In this document: positions 47,470 to 58,189 of the stretch, in pieces
Position numbering within the stretch: the first letter of the stretch is position 1
Layout of the letters: each line of letters begins with the position of its first letter
NCBI GenBank assembly: GCA_012976225.1
Contig: JAAVVG010000008.1
Span: 868,001-932,000, forward strand
Direction of reading: 5' to 3'
Origin: Golubevia sp. BC0850
Lineage: Eukaryota > Basidiomycota > Exobasidiomycetes > Golubeviales > Golubeviaceae
Length of the DNA stretch: 64,000 nucleotides
Program-made: the position numbers and the translations under genes
Notes under the pieces: generated by a model
Databases searched by the model: none
What the model saw: only the letters and a program-made list of their open reading frames with translations
Told to the model about the DNA's origin: nothing

Positions 47470-48109
47470 ATGTCACAATATCTCCTAATTGAAACCGGAC
47501 TCCGATCCTCTTCAACTCGTTCATCTTTCACAGTTCACGTCTACCGTACTACACCTTCAGATTTCCGACCGAAAGTTTCCGACTTAAACCTAGCCTTCAA
47601 ATCTCACTGGGCCGGAGTTCTACGTTCAACTTCAAATTTCACCTCTTTGATACCACTAGCAGCTAAGCTTTCAGAATATCGTTTGTATCTAGCTTCTTCA
47701 GGTAGAGATGATCCAAATCTAGGATTTGAAAGTAATTGGAAGACTTTATCGGAATTCAACGATGATGAATTGGAGGAATTGATAACTGGATGTATGAGAG
47801 AGAAAAGACAATTGAGGACTTGTTTGATGACTAGATGTGAGGTTAGGTTGTTGGGTGAGGAATGGGAAAGAGAGGTTGAGAGGAGAGAAGAGGGGAGGAG
47901 AAGACATGAGGAGGTGAGTTAGGTTGATCTAGAACTTTTCAGTTATTGTTGGCTGACCCAAGGCTTGCCTGATTTTTTTCAAATAGCTGATCGGTCTTTT
48001 GAGACGACTTTTACCTAGTGAAGAGGCGGAAGGAATGGCCGCTGTTGGGACTCCAATTCCTGCTTCCATTCCGGAGGTTCTTCAGCAGCCTCCCGCTTAC
48101 AACACTTAA
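47470..48109 (+). CDS. Unknown protein with C-terminal PPAY motif (tandem copy 2)
   Basis: Exons 47470-47913 and 47987-48109; phase 0; 567 nt, 188 aa. It begins MSQYLLIETGLRSSSTRSSF and follows copy 1 block by block. It lacks a stretch of about 14 residues present in copy 1 after the TSLLPLA box, where copy 1 seems to repeat AIRDNxLY/AIRDYALY. The second exon keeps LLRRLLPSEEAE and ends QQPPAYNT. The middle of exon 2 has diverged while PPAYN at the end is exact, which argues for selection on that motif. Both genes face the same way, 0.75 kb apart. Confidence 0.8.
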
Positions 48110-48656
48110 AGAAGATAGTCAGATCAACCTAGTCTCATGTATACCAATTTAAAGATGTCAAATCCAATCTGAAGATCTACAACGATATCAGTGTGACCTT
48201 AAGAGGGATCTTCGTAAGCTCGAGGCATCTATCTCTCAACTGAGCAGAAGGTATGAGGAAGCTCATTTGAAAGTTGAGCTTAGATTCATCTGTCTTGTTG
48301 CCTTTGAGAACTGGCTTTAGACTTCAATCTTGCCTTGGTGGAGTGAATAGGGGGAGAGGGGGAGAGTAGGTGCGAGGACGTCCCATGGAGCTTGATTGTT
48401 GGATTCGGTGAGATGATGGAAGCATCGTGGAGACTATAAAATCAACTATAAAATCAAGCTGAAAGAGGCAGAATAAAAGAGTGTCGAAGAAAGCAAGCTC
48501 TCGGCTCTCTCCATATTTTCTCGACTTCTTGACTTCTTCTGACTATAAGGAAATTCCAGCACCATCTATCCATCTCAAAGATCGAAAAAAAAAGATCTAT
48601 TTCTCTATAAACTATCCAAAGGGAAGAGACATAACATCCTTAAACTATCAACATCC
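48110..48656. other. Intergenic, convergent 3' flanks
   Basis: Lies between PPAY copy 2 and the GNAT gene; both end here. The open frame at 48481-48687 overlaps the GNAT stop and has no support. Confidence 0.45.
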
Positions 48657-49260
48657 TCAGACGATCAAAGCCATCCCCGTACTATGAGGCTCGGTTTCGA
48701 TAAATCCGTACTGTTTGTACAATTTCTTTGCTTCTCCATCAGCGAACAGAGTAACAAAGCATCCATCATCAATATTCTCTTTAATCCACTTCATGAGTTG
48801 GTTCATAATCGCCTTGCCCAGACCTTTCTTCTGATGTTGTGGTAGTATTGCGATATCAACGATAGTGATGAATGAGCCTCCATCACCGACTATGCGACCC
48901 ATTCCCACTATTTCTTTCTCTGAGGAATCAGAAGAAGGGATGGTAATGACGCAAGAATAGAGACCATTTGCTAAACCGATAGTAGATCCTTTCTTCGATT
49001 TCGCGATCATGCCACAGGCGACTCGGATGTCAAGGAAGGTCTGGACAGGGGGGATTAGAGATTCTAAAGCGTAGCCTGAAGGTAAAGGAACGGAATTTGG
49101 AATGTCGAAGCCTAGGAAAGGGAAGGGGAAGAGGTCAGAGAGCAACGAGTCAGACAGGGTGGAAGTTGGAACAGACCGGGGAAAAGAGAAAGCATTCTGC
49201 TTTGGGCTTACTTCTCAACATGGTGACCGTTCGATCTCCTAGATTTTCTGGAACTGTCAT
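48657..49260 (-). CDS. GNAT-family N-acetyltransferase
   Basis: Transfers acetyl from acetyl-CoA to an amine; the substrate is not predictable from sequence. Exons 49260-49212 and 49111-48657; phase 1 junction; 504 nt, 167 aa. The GNAT core is clear: GMGRIVGDGGSFITIVDIAI (strands 3-4), then the acetyl-CoA loop LPQHQKKGLGKAIMNQLMKW (QxxGxG type), and LYKQYGFIETEPHSTGM at the C-terminus. The length is normal for a stand-alone GNAT. ATG 49258-49260 gives MTVPENLGDRTVTML before the intron. Confidence 0.87.
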
Positions 49261-49884
49261 TTCTTGAAGTGAATTGATGTTGAAGAAGAAAGAGAGTTGG
49301 GGAACAAGTCCTTGCAGAATTGGAGAGTACGGAGACAAGAAAGAAAGCTGAAAAATTTCTTCCAGCCGACCATCACATCTTTTCTGGCCAAGAAACAGAA
49401 GCTCTCTACGGTAAGCGACGATCTACCTTCAAATTCGGCTGGAGAACAGATTCAAATCACCTCTTAACGATCAGCATCAACTAAAGACTGGCGACTTTCT
49501 CTGCTTGCCACCTGTCGCCCTTCTCGCTCTCAGATCTCAGAGGCTTTGCAGTTTTCAGGACCGCTGCTTCTTTCAATCCGGCTTCTCGTTCCAGACATCA
49601 TATCGTCAGTGATGTTGCAATCAATTCTGTCTCACCAGACAGAGCTACCTTTCCTATTGGTGGGCTGACCCGAGTCTTTTCATAAGCTACTGCCCTTCGC
49701 AGCTTCGCTTTGAGGCAAGTCTTGCAGAATCACACTTCTTCTTATTGAGCGACGTTTCTTAAGATTCGGCTTAAGATAGTTAGTAGAACTTACGTACCCT
49801 CCATCACGAGAATGCTTGTATCGTTTCTTCCACTTCTCTCTCCTTCCATCCTCTCTCGCCAGATCGATCCTCTAGGAATTCAAC
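49261..49884. other. Divergent spacer: GNAT and F-box relic
   Basis: About 620 bp holding the upstream regions of the GNAT gene (-) and of the broken F-box gene (+). No coding sequence is supported. Confidence 0.45.
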
Positions 49885-51057
49885 ATGTCTTCCAACATCA
49901 TGATGACCAACACCGGTATCGCTGATCTGTCCCCCGAAATCCTCTTCCACATCTTCTGCAACCTCAACTGTTTCGAAATAGTAGACGTAAGAAGAGTATG
50001 CAAGGATTGGTACAGGGTCTTCGAAGACAACAAAGCTCTTTGGAGGGCATTTCAATTCGAACAAGGGGAAGAAGAAGAAGACAAGATCTCCTTTGGATTC
50101 CCTCAATCCTCGAGTTGTTCAGTCAAAAGTCTGGTAGAACTCTCAAGGTGGTGTCATTTAAGATGGAACATCAGCTGGATCCTCAAGTGAAAGACTACAT
50201 GGTTTCTCACCTTCTTGAAAATTTAATTCAATCACAAGCTTCCTTATTGTCGGTCTCTCTCATTTACCTTTTCACGGATTCTCAGATCTTGCAACTTTCA
50301 AACCTTCTGGATAAAGCGGCAGCTCTTCAAAGTTTTGTCTCTGGCATCCCCAAATGCCAATGCCTTCCTTTTCAGTAGACCTTCAAGAAGATGAAAGCGT
50401 GCCATCAAAAGTTCTGCAGAGCTTCTGAATAGACGCCTTTCCTGAGGAACTAAACCCAGATCTCTGCAATTCACTTCTATCTTTCGCCTCAGAACCCTAC
50501 ACCTTGTCAATACGCCAGCGACCCATCTTACGAGCTTGCTCTAATCCTCTAATACACCTAAAGATCAACTTGTTTACCATAGATGGAGTCGAGCCTCTAT
50601 CCTTTCCTACTCTCAGAGCACTAGAACTGGGACTCAATCAGGTCGATGATTTTCTCACCTGGATTATCTGTCCTGAACTCGAGGTTTTAAGGCTCATAAC
50701 CCTACAGTCAACATCCTCAAAAGGTTAACTAGCACTATCACTGAACTTTGGCTGGGGTTTCTTTCTCGTTCTGAGGATGGTCAGGCTTTGCAAGGGTTGG
50801 ACTTATGATCTTGTTTGTGAATCACATGACTTTGGTTTGCTGGATCATCGTTTCTTGAATTCGCTTGCTGAGATGCTGGGATGATTCGATCGAAGGAACA
50901 AGTTGGAGGAAGAGAATGGCGCAGGGAAAAAGCTGAGAAGCTTGAAGATTCTGTCTGCTTCGGAAGGTTCAGTAGGAATGATTGATGACCAGAAGGAAAG
51001 GCTTGAGAAAGAAGGAATGAAGAGTTCTAGCTTGAGGTCACCGGTTTCCGAGCACTG
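49885..51057 (+). pseudogene. F-box/LRR gene relic related to the left-edge F-box gene
   Basis: ATG 49885 opens a good F-box: IADLSPEILFHIFCNLNCFE, RRVCKDWYRVFEDNKALWRA. Near 50115 the reading shifts by one frame and continues as LELFSQKSGRTLKVVSFKM and DYMVSHLLENLIQSQASLLS, then meets TAG after CQCLPFQ. Leucine-rich pieces follow in other frames (LRALELGLNQVDDFLTWI, 50.6 kb; KLRSLKILSASEGSVGMIDD, about 50.95 kb), ending in a TGA near 51057. I found no splice sites that remove the shifts. The order F-box, EKS/QKS box, SLKRVS/TLKVVS matches the intact start at 1-328, so both belong to one subfamily. Confidence 0.65.
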
Positions 51058-51160
51058 AAGAGACGAGCAAATCGAAAGGAGAGAAAGTTGGATCTGATTT
51101 ACCACCATAGATTAAGGTACAATGGCGTCATCAGCAGACCTGACTCACCCTTTTCGAACT

Positions 51161-53179
51161 TCAGACCCATTCCTTCACCTCAAGAGCTTTGACGTTCTTC
51201 TTCAGCCAAGAGATGGTAGCCTCATCTGCTTTCACTGGGATGGAAAACTCCAGGTATCCTATCGCTGAACTAGGATGAGAGAATCCCAAAGCTGGTTCCC
51301 CCTCGGAAGCAGTAGCGTCTAGAGTGTCGAGGAGTCCGCTGGCAATTGCAGCCACGTCCTCAGATGAGCGTCCTGTGCTTGCAGCTTTCCTTGCTCCGAC
51401 CAGTGCTGCTAGATCTTTACCTTCGATGGCTGCAGATATTTCAAGACCAGAGTCTACGTTCAATCCGAAATGTCGCAAACTTGGAAGCGGCATCTTCTCC
51501 TTGAAGCCTGCTCGAATTCGCTCTCTGTAGAGCGGCGTTAGAAGCTGGACTAGATGCTCGTAGAAGATGGAAGGAGTAGACAGTGAAAGGTCAAGTAGAA
51601 GACGACATAGCTTTGACCAGTCCTTGATTGATTCGACGAGCGCAGAAGCGGCTGCTTTGGCAGACACGCGTTCGGGGATATGAAGGTCGTAGATAAGGAG
51701 CTGCTCGAGAGAAGACGTGGTGCTGAGGAAAGAGAGATCTTGTAGTTTTGGGTGATCAAGTTCAAGAGATCTCAGTCTTGGTGCGTTGAGACTTTTGAAG
51801 AAGAGGCTTGAGTCACTTGTCTGGGTCGATTTTGGAGGCGGATCGAGGTAGAGATAAGTAAGGTTGGGCAGATTCATCGGTGGAATGTTGTCGACTTGAC
51901 TGCTCTCTCCCATACGTAGACGTACTTCTTCTAATCTTGAACTTGACGGCAGAAGCTTCACAATCCAGGCCGAAGTGAGCTCAGTGCTGCTGATGATGAC
52001 CTTTCTTGCTCCTTGAAGACGTTCTAAGAGAGCATCGTTGCATGCCAAGTTCTCATCTCCTGATCTCCAGTCCAAAGTATCCAGTGAAGCTTTCCAAGTC
52101 AACGAGTATCCAAGGGTTGTCTTGACTCTGTTGGGGAGAATGATTCCTCTACCCGTCCTGGACGAGCTTAGGAAAGAGATTCCGTTGCTTTCAACCGCTA
52201 CCTCATGAATCAGCTTGCACAGATCTCCTTGATGAGCTACAGAGAGAACCTGAGACTCTTGGATGATTTCTTGATGAGGTTTACCAGTCGTTTTCGTAGA
52301 GGAGGATCCAGATTGTCATCGAATTCCAACTCCATTCTTCGAATAGATTCCTTGCTCCGTTGGCTGAAGATCTGCAGCCCCTTGCAGATCTGCTCTCCTT
52401 TTCCTTCCATCCTGAAGTTACGAAAGCGTTCTGAGGACCCGTCGATCGAGTCTTTCCACGCCTTGGAGACGGACATCGATTTAAGAAGAGAAGGAGCATC
52501 GGCGAAGGAGAAGAGCTTGAGGAAGAGGTCGGGAGAGACTCGCTCGAAACGGCTCTTCTTCTCTCTGGCTGCTGAAGCTTCGACTTCCTTAGCTAGATCT
52601 TCGTAGTCGATGAAGTGAAGATGGTCGGCAGCCTCATTGTTCTTCTGCTGCTTTCTGGCTAGTCGGAAGTGGTGAAGGGCCAGCCTGAGGTAGGCGAATC
52701 CGGCTTGAGAGTGAGTCCTGAAAATAGAGACTATGATTAAAAATCGCCACGAAAGGTCCTTGGCCAGACAGTGAGACCACAGAAGAGGCAAGAGAGAGCA
52801 GCCCGCTTCCCAAACTCACTTAGAGACTCTTTTCCTTCTCCACCGCCTTTTTCACATCTTTCCTCAATCAGTAGTGGCTGAACAGAGTCGACAGTCTCGG
52901 AGTCGATCATCTGGATTGGGAAGGACTGGAGTCAGAAGATGTATACAAGGATCGAGCAAAAGCAGGCAGAAAGAACACACTCAATCAAGCAATCTACCCG
53001 GTCCATGTTCGTTCTCTTACCTTGGTACATAGTTCTTCTGCAGTCTTGTAATCCAATCTATCCAAAGCATCTTGCGATTCCTTGAGTTTGAGAGCATGTT
53101 GCTGTTCAGAAGTGATGATGCGTTTGGCAGAAGGTTCCTGTTCGGATTGACAAGAGTCTTCGTTGGCCCTCTTTGTCAC
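51161..53179 (-). pseudogene. TPR/F-box/LRR gene copy B, broken and mosaic
   Basis: Exon 1 reads TKRANEDSCQSEQEPSAKR to ELCTK, but the start codon is GTG (53179-53177) where A and C have ATG. Exon 2 (from about 52910) is shortened inside the TPR helix and ends in a TAA in the family frame. Exon 3 carries ERVSPDLFLKLFSFADAPSL (F-box), then the same one-base loss as copy A near 52240. The leucine-rich C-terminus is otherwise open for 313 codons (51161-52102), ending NVKALEVKEWV. The start codon, exon 2 and frameshift each would stop a full-length product. The gene starts 188 bp from the intact F-box gene at 53368, facing away. Confidence 0.8.
51795..52628. repeat. 834-bp block identical to 25634-26467; part also identical to copy D
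   Basis: Partner of the block in copy A. The overlapping stretch 52499-52682 (184 bp) is in turn identical to 58697-58880 of copy D in opposite orientation, bounded by single-base differences at each end. The 130 bp common to both tracts are identical in A, B and D. Confidence 0.85.
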
Positions 53180-53367
53180 CTTGAAACGCTGTGAGATAGC
53201 AATTAGTTATCAAACAACTTTGAATTGGACTTCCTGTCGATTGACGAAGAAAGAGAAGAAAGATCGATTTGGATTGCAGAAAGAGTGAAAGGAAGAAGCA
53301 AACTCACAAGAGCAGCGCTCTTCATCTCGATCTCTGATCCTCTCCAAACCACTCCACCTCCATTCCG

Positions 53368-54813
53368 ATGGTTCTCAATATCTTTCCGACCAATCTAGGA
53401 AGTTTTCCAGCTGAGCTCTGGCACGAGATCGTAAGTGAACCTCGTCGAAAAAGACACCTTCACCATCCTAACGAAATTTTCTTCTCCAGTTATCCAGCCT
53501 TTCTCTCCCTATCTCAACCTCAACAGAAATCGATTACGCCTCTGTAAAATCACATAGAAAGGACATTATAACGATAGCTAAAAGCTCAAAGCTTCTTAAT
53601 GGGATTTCGAGACAATATCTTTACGAGGATTTGGTGTTGCTGAATCAGGATCAAGCTTTGAGGTTTTTCAAAGACGTTGGGATCGATCGCAGTAGGCTGA
53701 GTGAGTGCCATAGATATGAGTGTATCTCTGAGTGTATCTCTAGTTCTACCTGTGAATCAGAATAAAGCAGCATTGACAGTGCTTGCTGAACTTTGAAGGC
53801 TGATCTGCTCTCTGCTTAACGCCTCTCCCTCATTCGGTTTTCTTCCATGCTTCACCTGCCTTTTCCACTCAAAAAGCGAAGAAACTGAAAATTTTGTATC
53901 ACTCTCAAAAAGAACATCAAACAAATATATTCGTTTCGGTCCAGATCTCAACTAAGATAGCCGCACTCTTTTCAAATCTCGTTTCATTGCACATAGAAGT
54001 GAGTGTTTCTCCAGCACGAAAGCTTTCAGATGTCTCTTAATCACTGGACTTGTTTCCACTGATCTTTTAAGACCAAAGAGAACTCTCTATTCGCAACTGA
54101 CAAGCCTCTCCTTCTGTCTTCCAGGATTGTCTCCGGGCCCCTGGAATGTTAACTCGTCTATCAATAGACTTTCTACCATCTCTCGACAATCTTGAACATC
54201 TTTGTCTGCTCGACCTCTCTTTGGTTTGGAAAGAACATAGAGAAGAGGTGGCAGCCGCAGACATTTCAAAGGAGTTTGACAGTCTTGTCTCCGGTAGTCC
54301 TCACTTCAATTCTCTTTCTGATTCAAAGACCAACTCAGGATACGAGTACGCAACGCTTCAAAACTACAAGAAGAGACCGCTTAAGACTGTAAATCTGAGT
54401 AAATCGCATCTAAACTTCCCAAGTGCTTATTTGGTTGGATTATTGGAGGCAGAAAGTTTGTCTGGGCTGGAAGAATTAGATCTCAGTGGCTGTAGAGGAT
54501 TAGACGAAAGTGTTCTGGAAGTTTTGAGACGATGCTTCGTTGGGGTTGGAGGAGAAGACGAGGGGTTGATTGAAGACAATCGAGACGAGGAGGCAGAGAA
54601 GGGACAAGTGAGAGAGTTCATGAGGCTCAAGAAGTTGGATCTGAGTGATACTTATTTGGTAGGACTAGAGTGAGTAGCTTGAAAGAGATTGGAGTTGTTT
54701 GAAAGATGATCTGACTCCCTTCTTTTCCTTTCACGATTCACAGAGGATTGGGAGACGTGTGGGAGGATGAAGAACAGATTCCTGACGCTTTTGGCGGGCT
54801 TGCTGAGAATTAA
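53368..54813 (+). CDS. F-box-like/leucine-rich repeat protein, intact
   Basis: A likely substrate receptor of an SCF ubiquitin ligase. Exons: 53368-53430, 53490-53700, 53877-53998, 54125-54669, 54744-54813; phases agree; 1011 nt, 336 aa. The N-terminus MVLNIFPTNLGSFPAELWHE is the F-box start; after intron 1 come LSSLSLPISTSTEIDYASV and SSKLLNGISRQYLYEDLVLL. Leucine-rich repeats follow: FSNLVSLHIE, MLTRLSIDFLPSLDNLEHL, PLKTVNLSKSHLNFP, LSGLEELDLSGCRGLDESV, MRLKKLDLSDTYLVGLE. The C-terminus is acidic. It differs from both other F-box groups here in F-box sequence and intron layout, so it is a third subfamily. It is the only F-box gene in the window with an unbroken full-length model. Confidence 0.78.
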
Positions 54814-55047
54814 ATCTTGATGTAAACTATAATCTCAAATTCTTTCTATCCATTCCAAAGTCATTTTCGAAGCTCGGTGTGTCGACACTGGAGGGGTCAA
54901 GCAGCGTTCCAGGGCTGCTCTGAAGTTCTCTTTCAACGTCAAGATCGTATGCGGGGATGGATCTTGACCTTTCTCCATCCTCTCCTACGCCTTCATCTCT
55001 TCCCCCCTTCCCTCTGACCGTTTCCATTCCATTCTCCTTACTTCAAT

Positions 55048-55549
55048 ATGGTTCAACCAGGTGAGCAAGCCGCCCAAACGTCAGCGTCATTCCTTTCCTC
55101 CACCCACCAACTTGTGAGCTAACCGGTTTCCAACTCAACTCCTCCATCCTCTCTCTCTCTCTCTCCTCTCAGCAATCCTCGAAATCCCACTTCTCTTAGG
55201 AGTTGTTTCAATGTCAGCAGCCTTGATGGGTTTATCAGGACACGACATTCACACCTGGGATGTCATGCCAACCAAGATCGCAGAAGGTCCTTTCCCAGAT
55301 CTACTAACTCTAGAGGACAATGGTATCAGAATGGTTTCCCTAGCTGTTCTAATCATCTCAGCCATCGCTTTCGCTTTTGCTGGATTTGGAATGGTCCAGG
55401 GTTGCAAACAATTCAAGGGTAGAAGAGGAGATTATACTGGAAGAGGTACTGGAGCTTTCCATTTAATTGGTTTGGGATTGTTGGTACTAAGTGGTGCTTT
55501 TGTTGGTGTGGCAAGTGCTTACACTGCTTACAGTGTTAACAAGAAGTAA
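55048..55549 (+). CDS. Small three-span membrane protein, unknown
   Basis: Exons 55048-55060 (13 nt, MVQP) and 55173-55549; phase 1; 390 nt, 129 aa. Three hydrophobic spans: ILEIPLLLGVVSMSAALMGL (about 6-25), MVSLAVLIISAIAFAFAGFG (about 58-77) and FHLIGLGLLVLSGAFVGVAS (about 98-117). Between spans 1 and 2 is a conserved-looking loop, HDIHTWDVMPTKIAEGPFP. Between 2 and 3 is a short basic loop (QFKGRRGDYTGRG). It ends SVNKK, which could act as a KKxx-like ER-retrieval tail but lacks the exact spacing. Codon use is biased like a well-expressed gene. I do not recognise the family. Confidence 0.75.
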
Positions 55550-55879
55550 GTAGATAGAAGGTCAAGATTTCGGAGATTGGGAAGAGGAAGGAGAGAGGGA
55601 GAGAGAGAGGAAGGAAAGGTGGTGCTGAGGTAGAGTCGAGGTTCCGTGATTTTGGAAAAGAGAGAGGCATTCAAGAGACGACTTCTAGAAATCCTTTCAA
55701 ATCTCTATGGGATCATTCTTTGAGCCAATTGGAACTTCCAGAAATCTGTCATCAGTCACAAAGTCATGACCCTGGAGAAGCCGGAGGGCGTGGCTGGGTT
55801 GGAGTCAAGAGCAGCCAAGCCAAGTCTGCCCTCCCCTCGTCGCTCTTCTCTGAAGCCTCATCTTCAATTGCACAATCTA
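55550..55879. other. Spacer between two small membrane-protein genes
   Basis: 330 bp, purine-rich at first. No coding sequence is supported, though the true 5' exon of the next gene could lie here. Confidence 0.4.
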
Positions 55880-56405
55880 ATGATTCAATTTTTGTTGCTA
55901 TTTCCAACGTTCAATTCTGACCCTCCCTTCCCCGCTTGCTCCACAGCTTCTCCTTCTCTCCTGGATCAGCCTACGCTGAACCTTTCAATGCTCAACAACA
56001 AACCTACATTCGTCAAATCTACCAAGCCATCAGCACCGGAACCACAAGGTCAAGCCTCAAAGTTCCAGATCCAACTTTCGTTGGTGTCAGCGCTTCAACT
56101 CTAGGAAGGTTCGCTGAGTTCACAACTATTGACCAAGTCAACGACTTGTGAGTTTTCCCTTACTTTCTTTCTTCCCTGTTTCTCAAAATCTATCTAACAT
56201 TTTCTCATCCTCACCAACCTGTCCCTCCAGCCTATTAAGCGAGCGTTACCTAGATTACACGGTTTACAAAGCCATCGTTATCGTCTCTTGGTTCACTCTT
56301 TCAGTCACTTTCTTCAACTTCATGGTTCATTACATTATGCCAATCTTGTTGTCTCACTTCAACCTGTTGAGAAAGCCAAAGGGAAACAAGATCGCTGATT
56401 ACTAA
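55880..56405 (+). CDS. Small single-span membrane protein, unknown (5' end uncertain)
   Basis: The well-supported part is 55947-56147 plus 56231-56405. It reads AYAEPFNAQQQTYIRQIYQA, DPTFVGVSASTLGRFAEF, FLLSERYLDYTVYKAI, then a membrane span VIVSWFTLSVTFFNFMVHYI and a basic tail (LLRKPKGNKIADY). The junction phase agrees (TT|C). There is no in-frame ATG in the first of these exons. A 14-nt first exon from ATG 55880 with a weak GTTGCT donor, a TTCTGAC branch site and a CCACAG acceptor gives a 129-aa protein, but that start is only a proposal. The family is not recognised. It follows another small membrane-protein gene in the same direction. Confidence 0.65.
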
Positions 56406-57076
56406 AGCCTCGACCCTTCAACGGCAACGTATAATTTTTTAAAAAAAAGCCAATCCTCTCTCTGCCCCTGGTCGTCTTCAAACTCTCTGCTTACAAACCT
56501 CAATCACATTAGGAGGTTAACATTCAAGCATCCACTCTCTTTTTTTTCATTCGATCTCTTTCTGGTTCAGGTTCCCCCGTTCACTTCTTTTTGTCTTCTC
56601 TAACAATCTCTTTTCTTTTTTTTTACCCGAGCTTGTTTCTAACATCCCTCTTACATTCTTTTTGATCTCGTTTTGTTCAACTTCAGCTTTCTTCTCGCTT
56701 ATCTATTCCCAAATATCTCCCTTTATCTTTCTCTCTGGTTGTACTATTTTTCTTTCTCTTTGGAAAAGAAGAAGTTTTCGATATTTGCCGAGGGTGTTTT
56801 CTTAAATTTCGTGAAGATTTTGTGTGAGGTTGGAAGGTCATAGAGAGAACAATGGAGCTTGGGTGAAAGTGGTAGAAACGGTGACGAGACAGTGATAAAT
56901 ACGAGACTTGAAAGTTGGAGGTAAGGTGGGAAAGAGAGGGCGAATACATCTCTGGCCCTCTTACGTCTATAAGTGAATGCTTTCATGAGATAGTACCGAG
57001 ATCGCTTGAGATAACAAAGAAACTACGTCTCGAGATTTGCCTTGAGAGGTTCAGAAGGGAAAGTGGAAAGAATAAT
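56406..57076. other. Intergenic, convergent 3' flanks, T-rich
   Basis: Lies between the small membrane protein and the second GNAT gene, which converge here. Several poly-T runs (for example near 56540 and 56615) and pyrimidine-rich sequence look like a 3' UTR. Minus-strand frames at 56.7-57.0 kb have no support. Confidence 0.5.
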
Positions 57077-57823
57077 TCAAGAGAGGTCAGCTTTTAGCGA
57101 AGAAGAAACGGTCTTTTTTCCAATGATCTCAAGACTCACTCTCAAAGCAACTTTCTGAATCCCATCTTCGCCAATATTTTCGACCTTCAACCAATCCTCG
57201 AAAGCCCGATTGACTCTACTCCACTCCGAATCCAACAAACTAAACCAAGAAGTATCTCTATTTCTACCTTTGATAACCATATGTTGTCTAAAATCCCCTT
57301 CATAAGTAAAGCCAAATCGTTTTGCAGCTTTCCTAGATCTCAAATTCTCAGAGTCGCACTTCCATTCTAACCTTCTGAAGCCCAAATCAAAAGTATACTT
57401 TGCCAACACATAAAAAGCCTCCGAAGCTTGAACGGTTCGTTGTAGCTTTGGTGAGTACGTGACATGGCCTATCTCGATTGTTCCATTTGAAGATACTACA
57501 TTAATGCAGGCTAAAAAACCTAATGCTTCTTTAGTTTTGTTGTCGATGACCGAATAAGAATAATCGACGGGGGAACTGGAACGTTTCTCGATGAAAGCTT
57601 TGAATTCTTCTAGAGTTGACGGAACGTATGAAAGCATGTAATTCCATAATTTTGGATCTGTAGATTCAGATGCTGGACCAATGTTCTGGTAGAGATCTTG
57701 GAGGTGAGAAGTTGAGAGTGGCTCTAATGTTATGAACCTTCCTTTTAGAATCTCTTGACGATCTGGTAAACTGGCTTCTGTCCAAGAGGTTAGATCTTGA
57801 CCTGGATTGAATCTAGAAAGCAT
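57077..57823 (-). CDS. GNAT acetyltransferase, RimJ/RimL-like
   Basis: One exon, 248 aa, from ATG 57823 to the stop at 57077. The protein opens LKGRFITLEPLSTSHLQDLY, the usual start of Acetyltransf_3 (RimJ/RimL-type) enzymes. Then come SYSVIDNKTKEALGFLACIN and GTIEIGHVTYSPKLQRTVQA (strands 3-4 and the start of the acetyl-CoA site), then YTFDLGFRRLEWKCDSENLR, RKAAKRFGFTYEGDFRQHMV and RDTSWFSLLDSEW. Bacterial RimJ/RimL acetylate protein N-termini; fungal members of this group usually have unknown substrates. The length fits with a modest C-terminal extension. Confidence 0.88.
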   Translation of the reverse strand: MLSRFNPGQDLTSWTEASLPDRQEILKGRFITLEPLSTSHLQDLYQNIGPASESTDPKLWNYMLSYVPSTLEEFKAFIEKRSSSPVDYSYSVIDNKTKEALGFLACINVVSSNGTIEIGHVTYSPKLQRTVQASEAFYVLAKYTFDLGFRRLEWKCDSENLRSRKAAKRFGFTYEGDFRQHMVIKGRNRDTSWFSLLDSEWSRVNRAFEDWLKVENIGEDGIQKVALRVSLEIIGKKTVSSSLKADLS

Positions 57824-58189
57824 GACACTTGTTGGAGAGAAGAGAAGGAGGGAAAGAGAAGAAGGAAAAGAGCTCCCTCTGTGACTCGAAGTCTTCGTCC
57901 GCTGGAACCGACGGGTTTAAACACGTGGTTGTCGTGCTCACCTTCTTGAGAAAGAGTTTCGTTTTTTGAAGGAGCAAGGGCTTATGTTCGAAATCAGAGG
58001 AGAGAGACAGAGAAAGAGTGCAAGCGAGTGAGAACGTGAGCAGAGCCAATGTTGCACTTCTGTCTGCTGTTCGGATCTTTCTTTCTGACTTCTCACTCAC
58101 TTCCATCCTCCTTTTGTTTTTGGCCAACCTCTGCAAAAGATTGATCCAACTTCAATCATCATCTACTCCTTCTAATCATCAGCTTCTCA
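57824..58189. other. Divergent spacer: GNAT and F-box copy D
   Basis: Upstream region of the RimJ/RimL-like gene (-) and of the former promoter of copy D (+). No coding sequence is supported. Confidence 0.4.

Noticed and set aside
52246-52300. Idea that the shared A/B frameshift is removed by a short intron (GTAAAC to CTGTAG)
   Set aside because: The excised length is a multiple of three and the downstream frame still meets a stop, so it does not restore the family reading.
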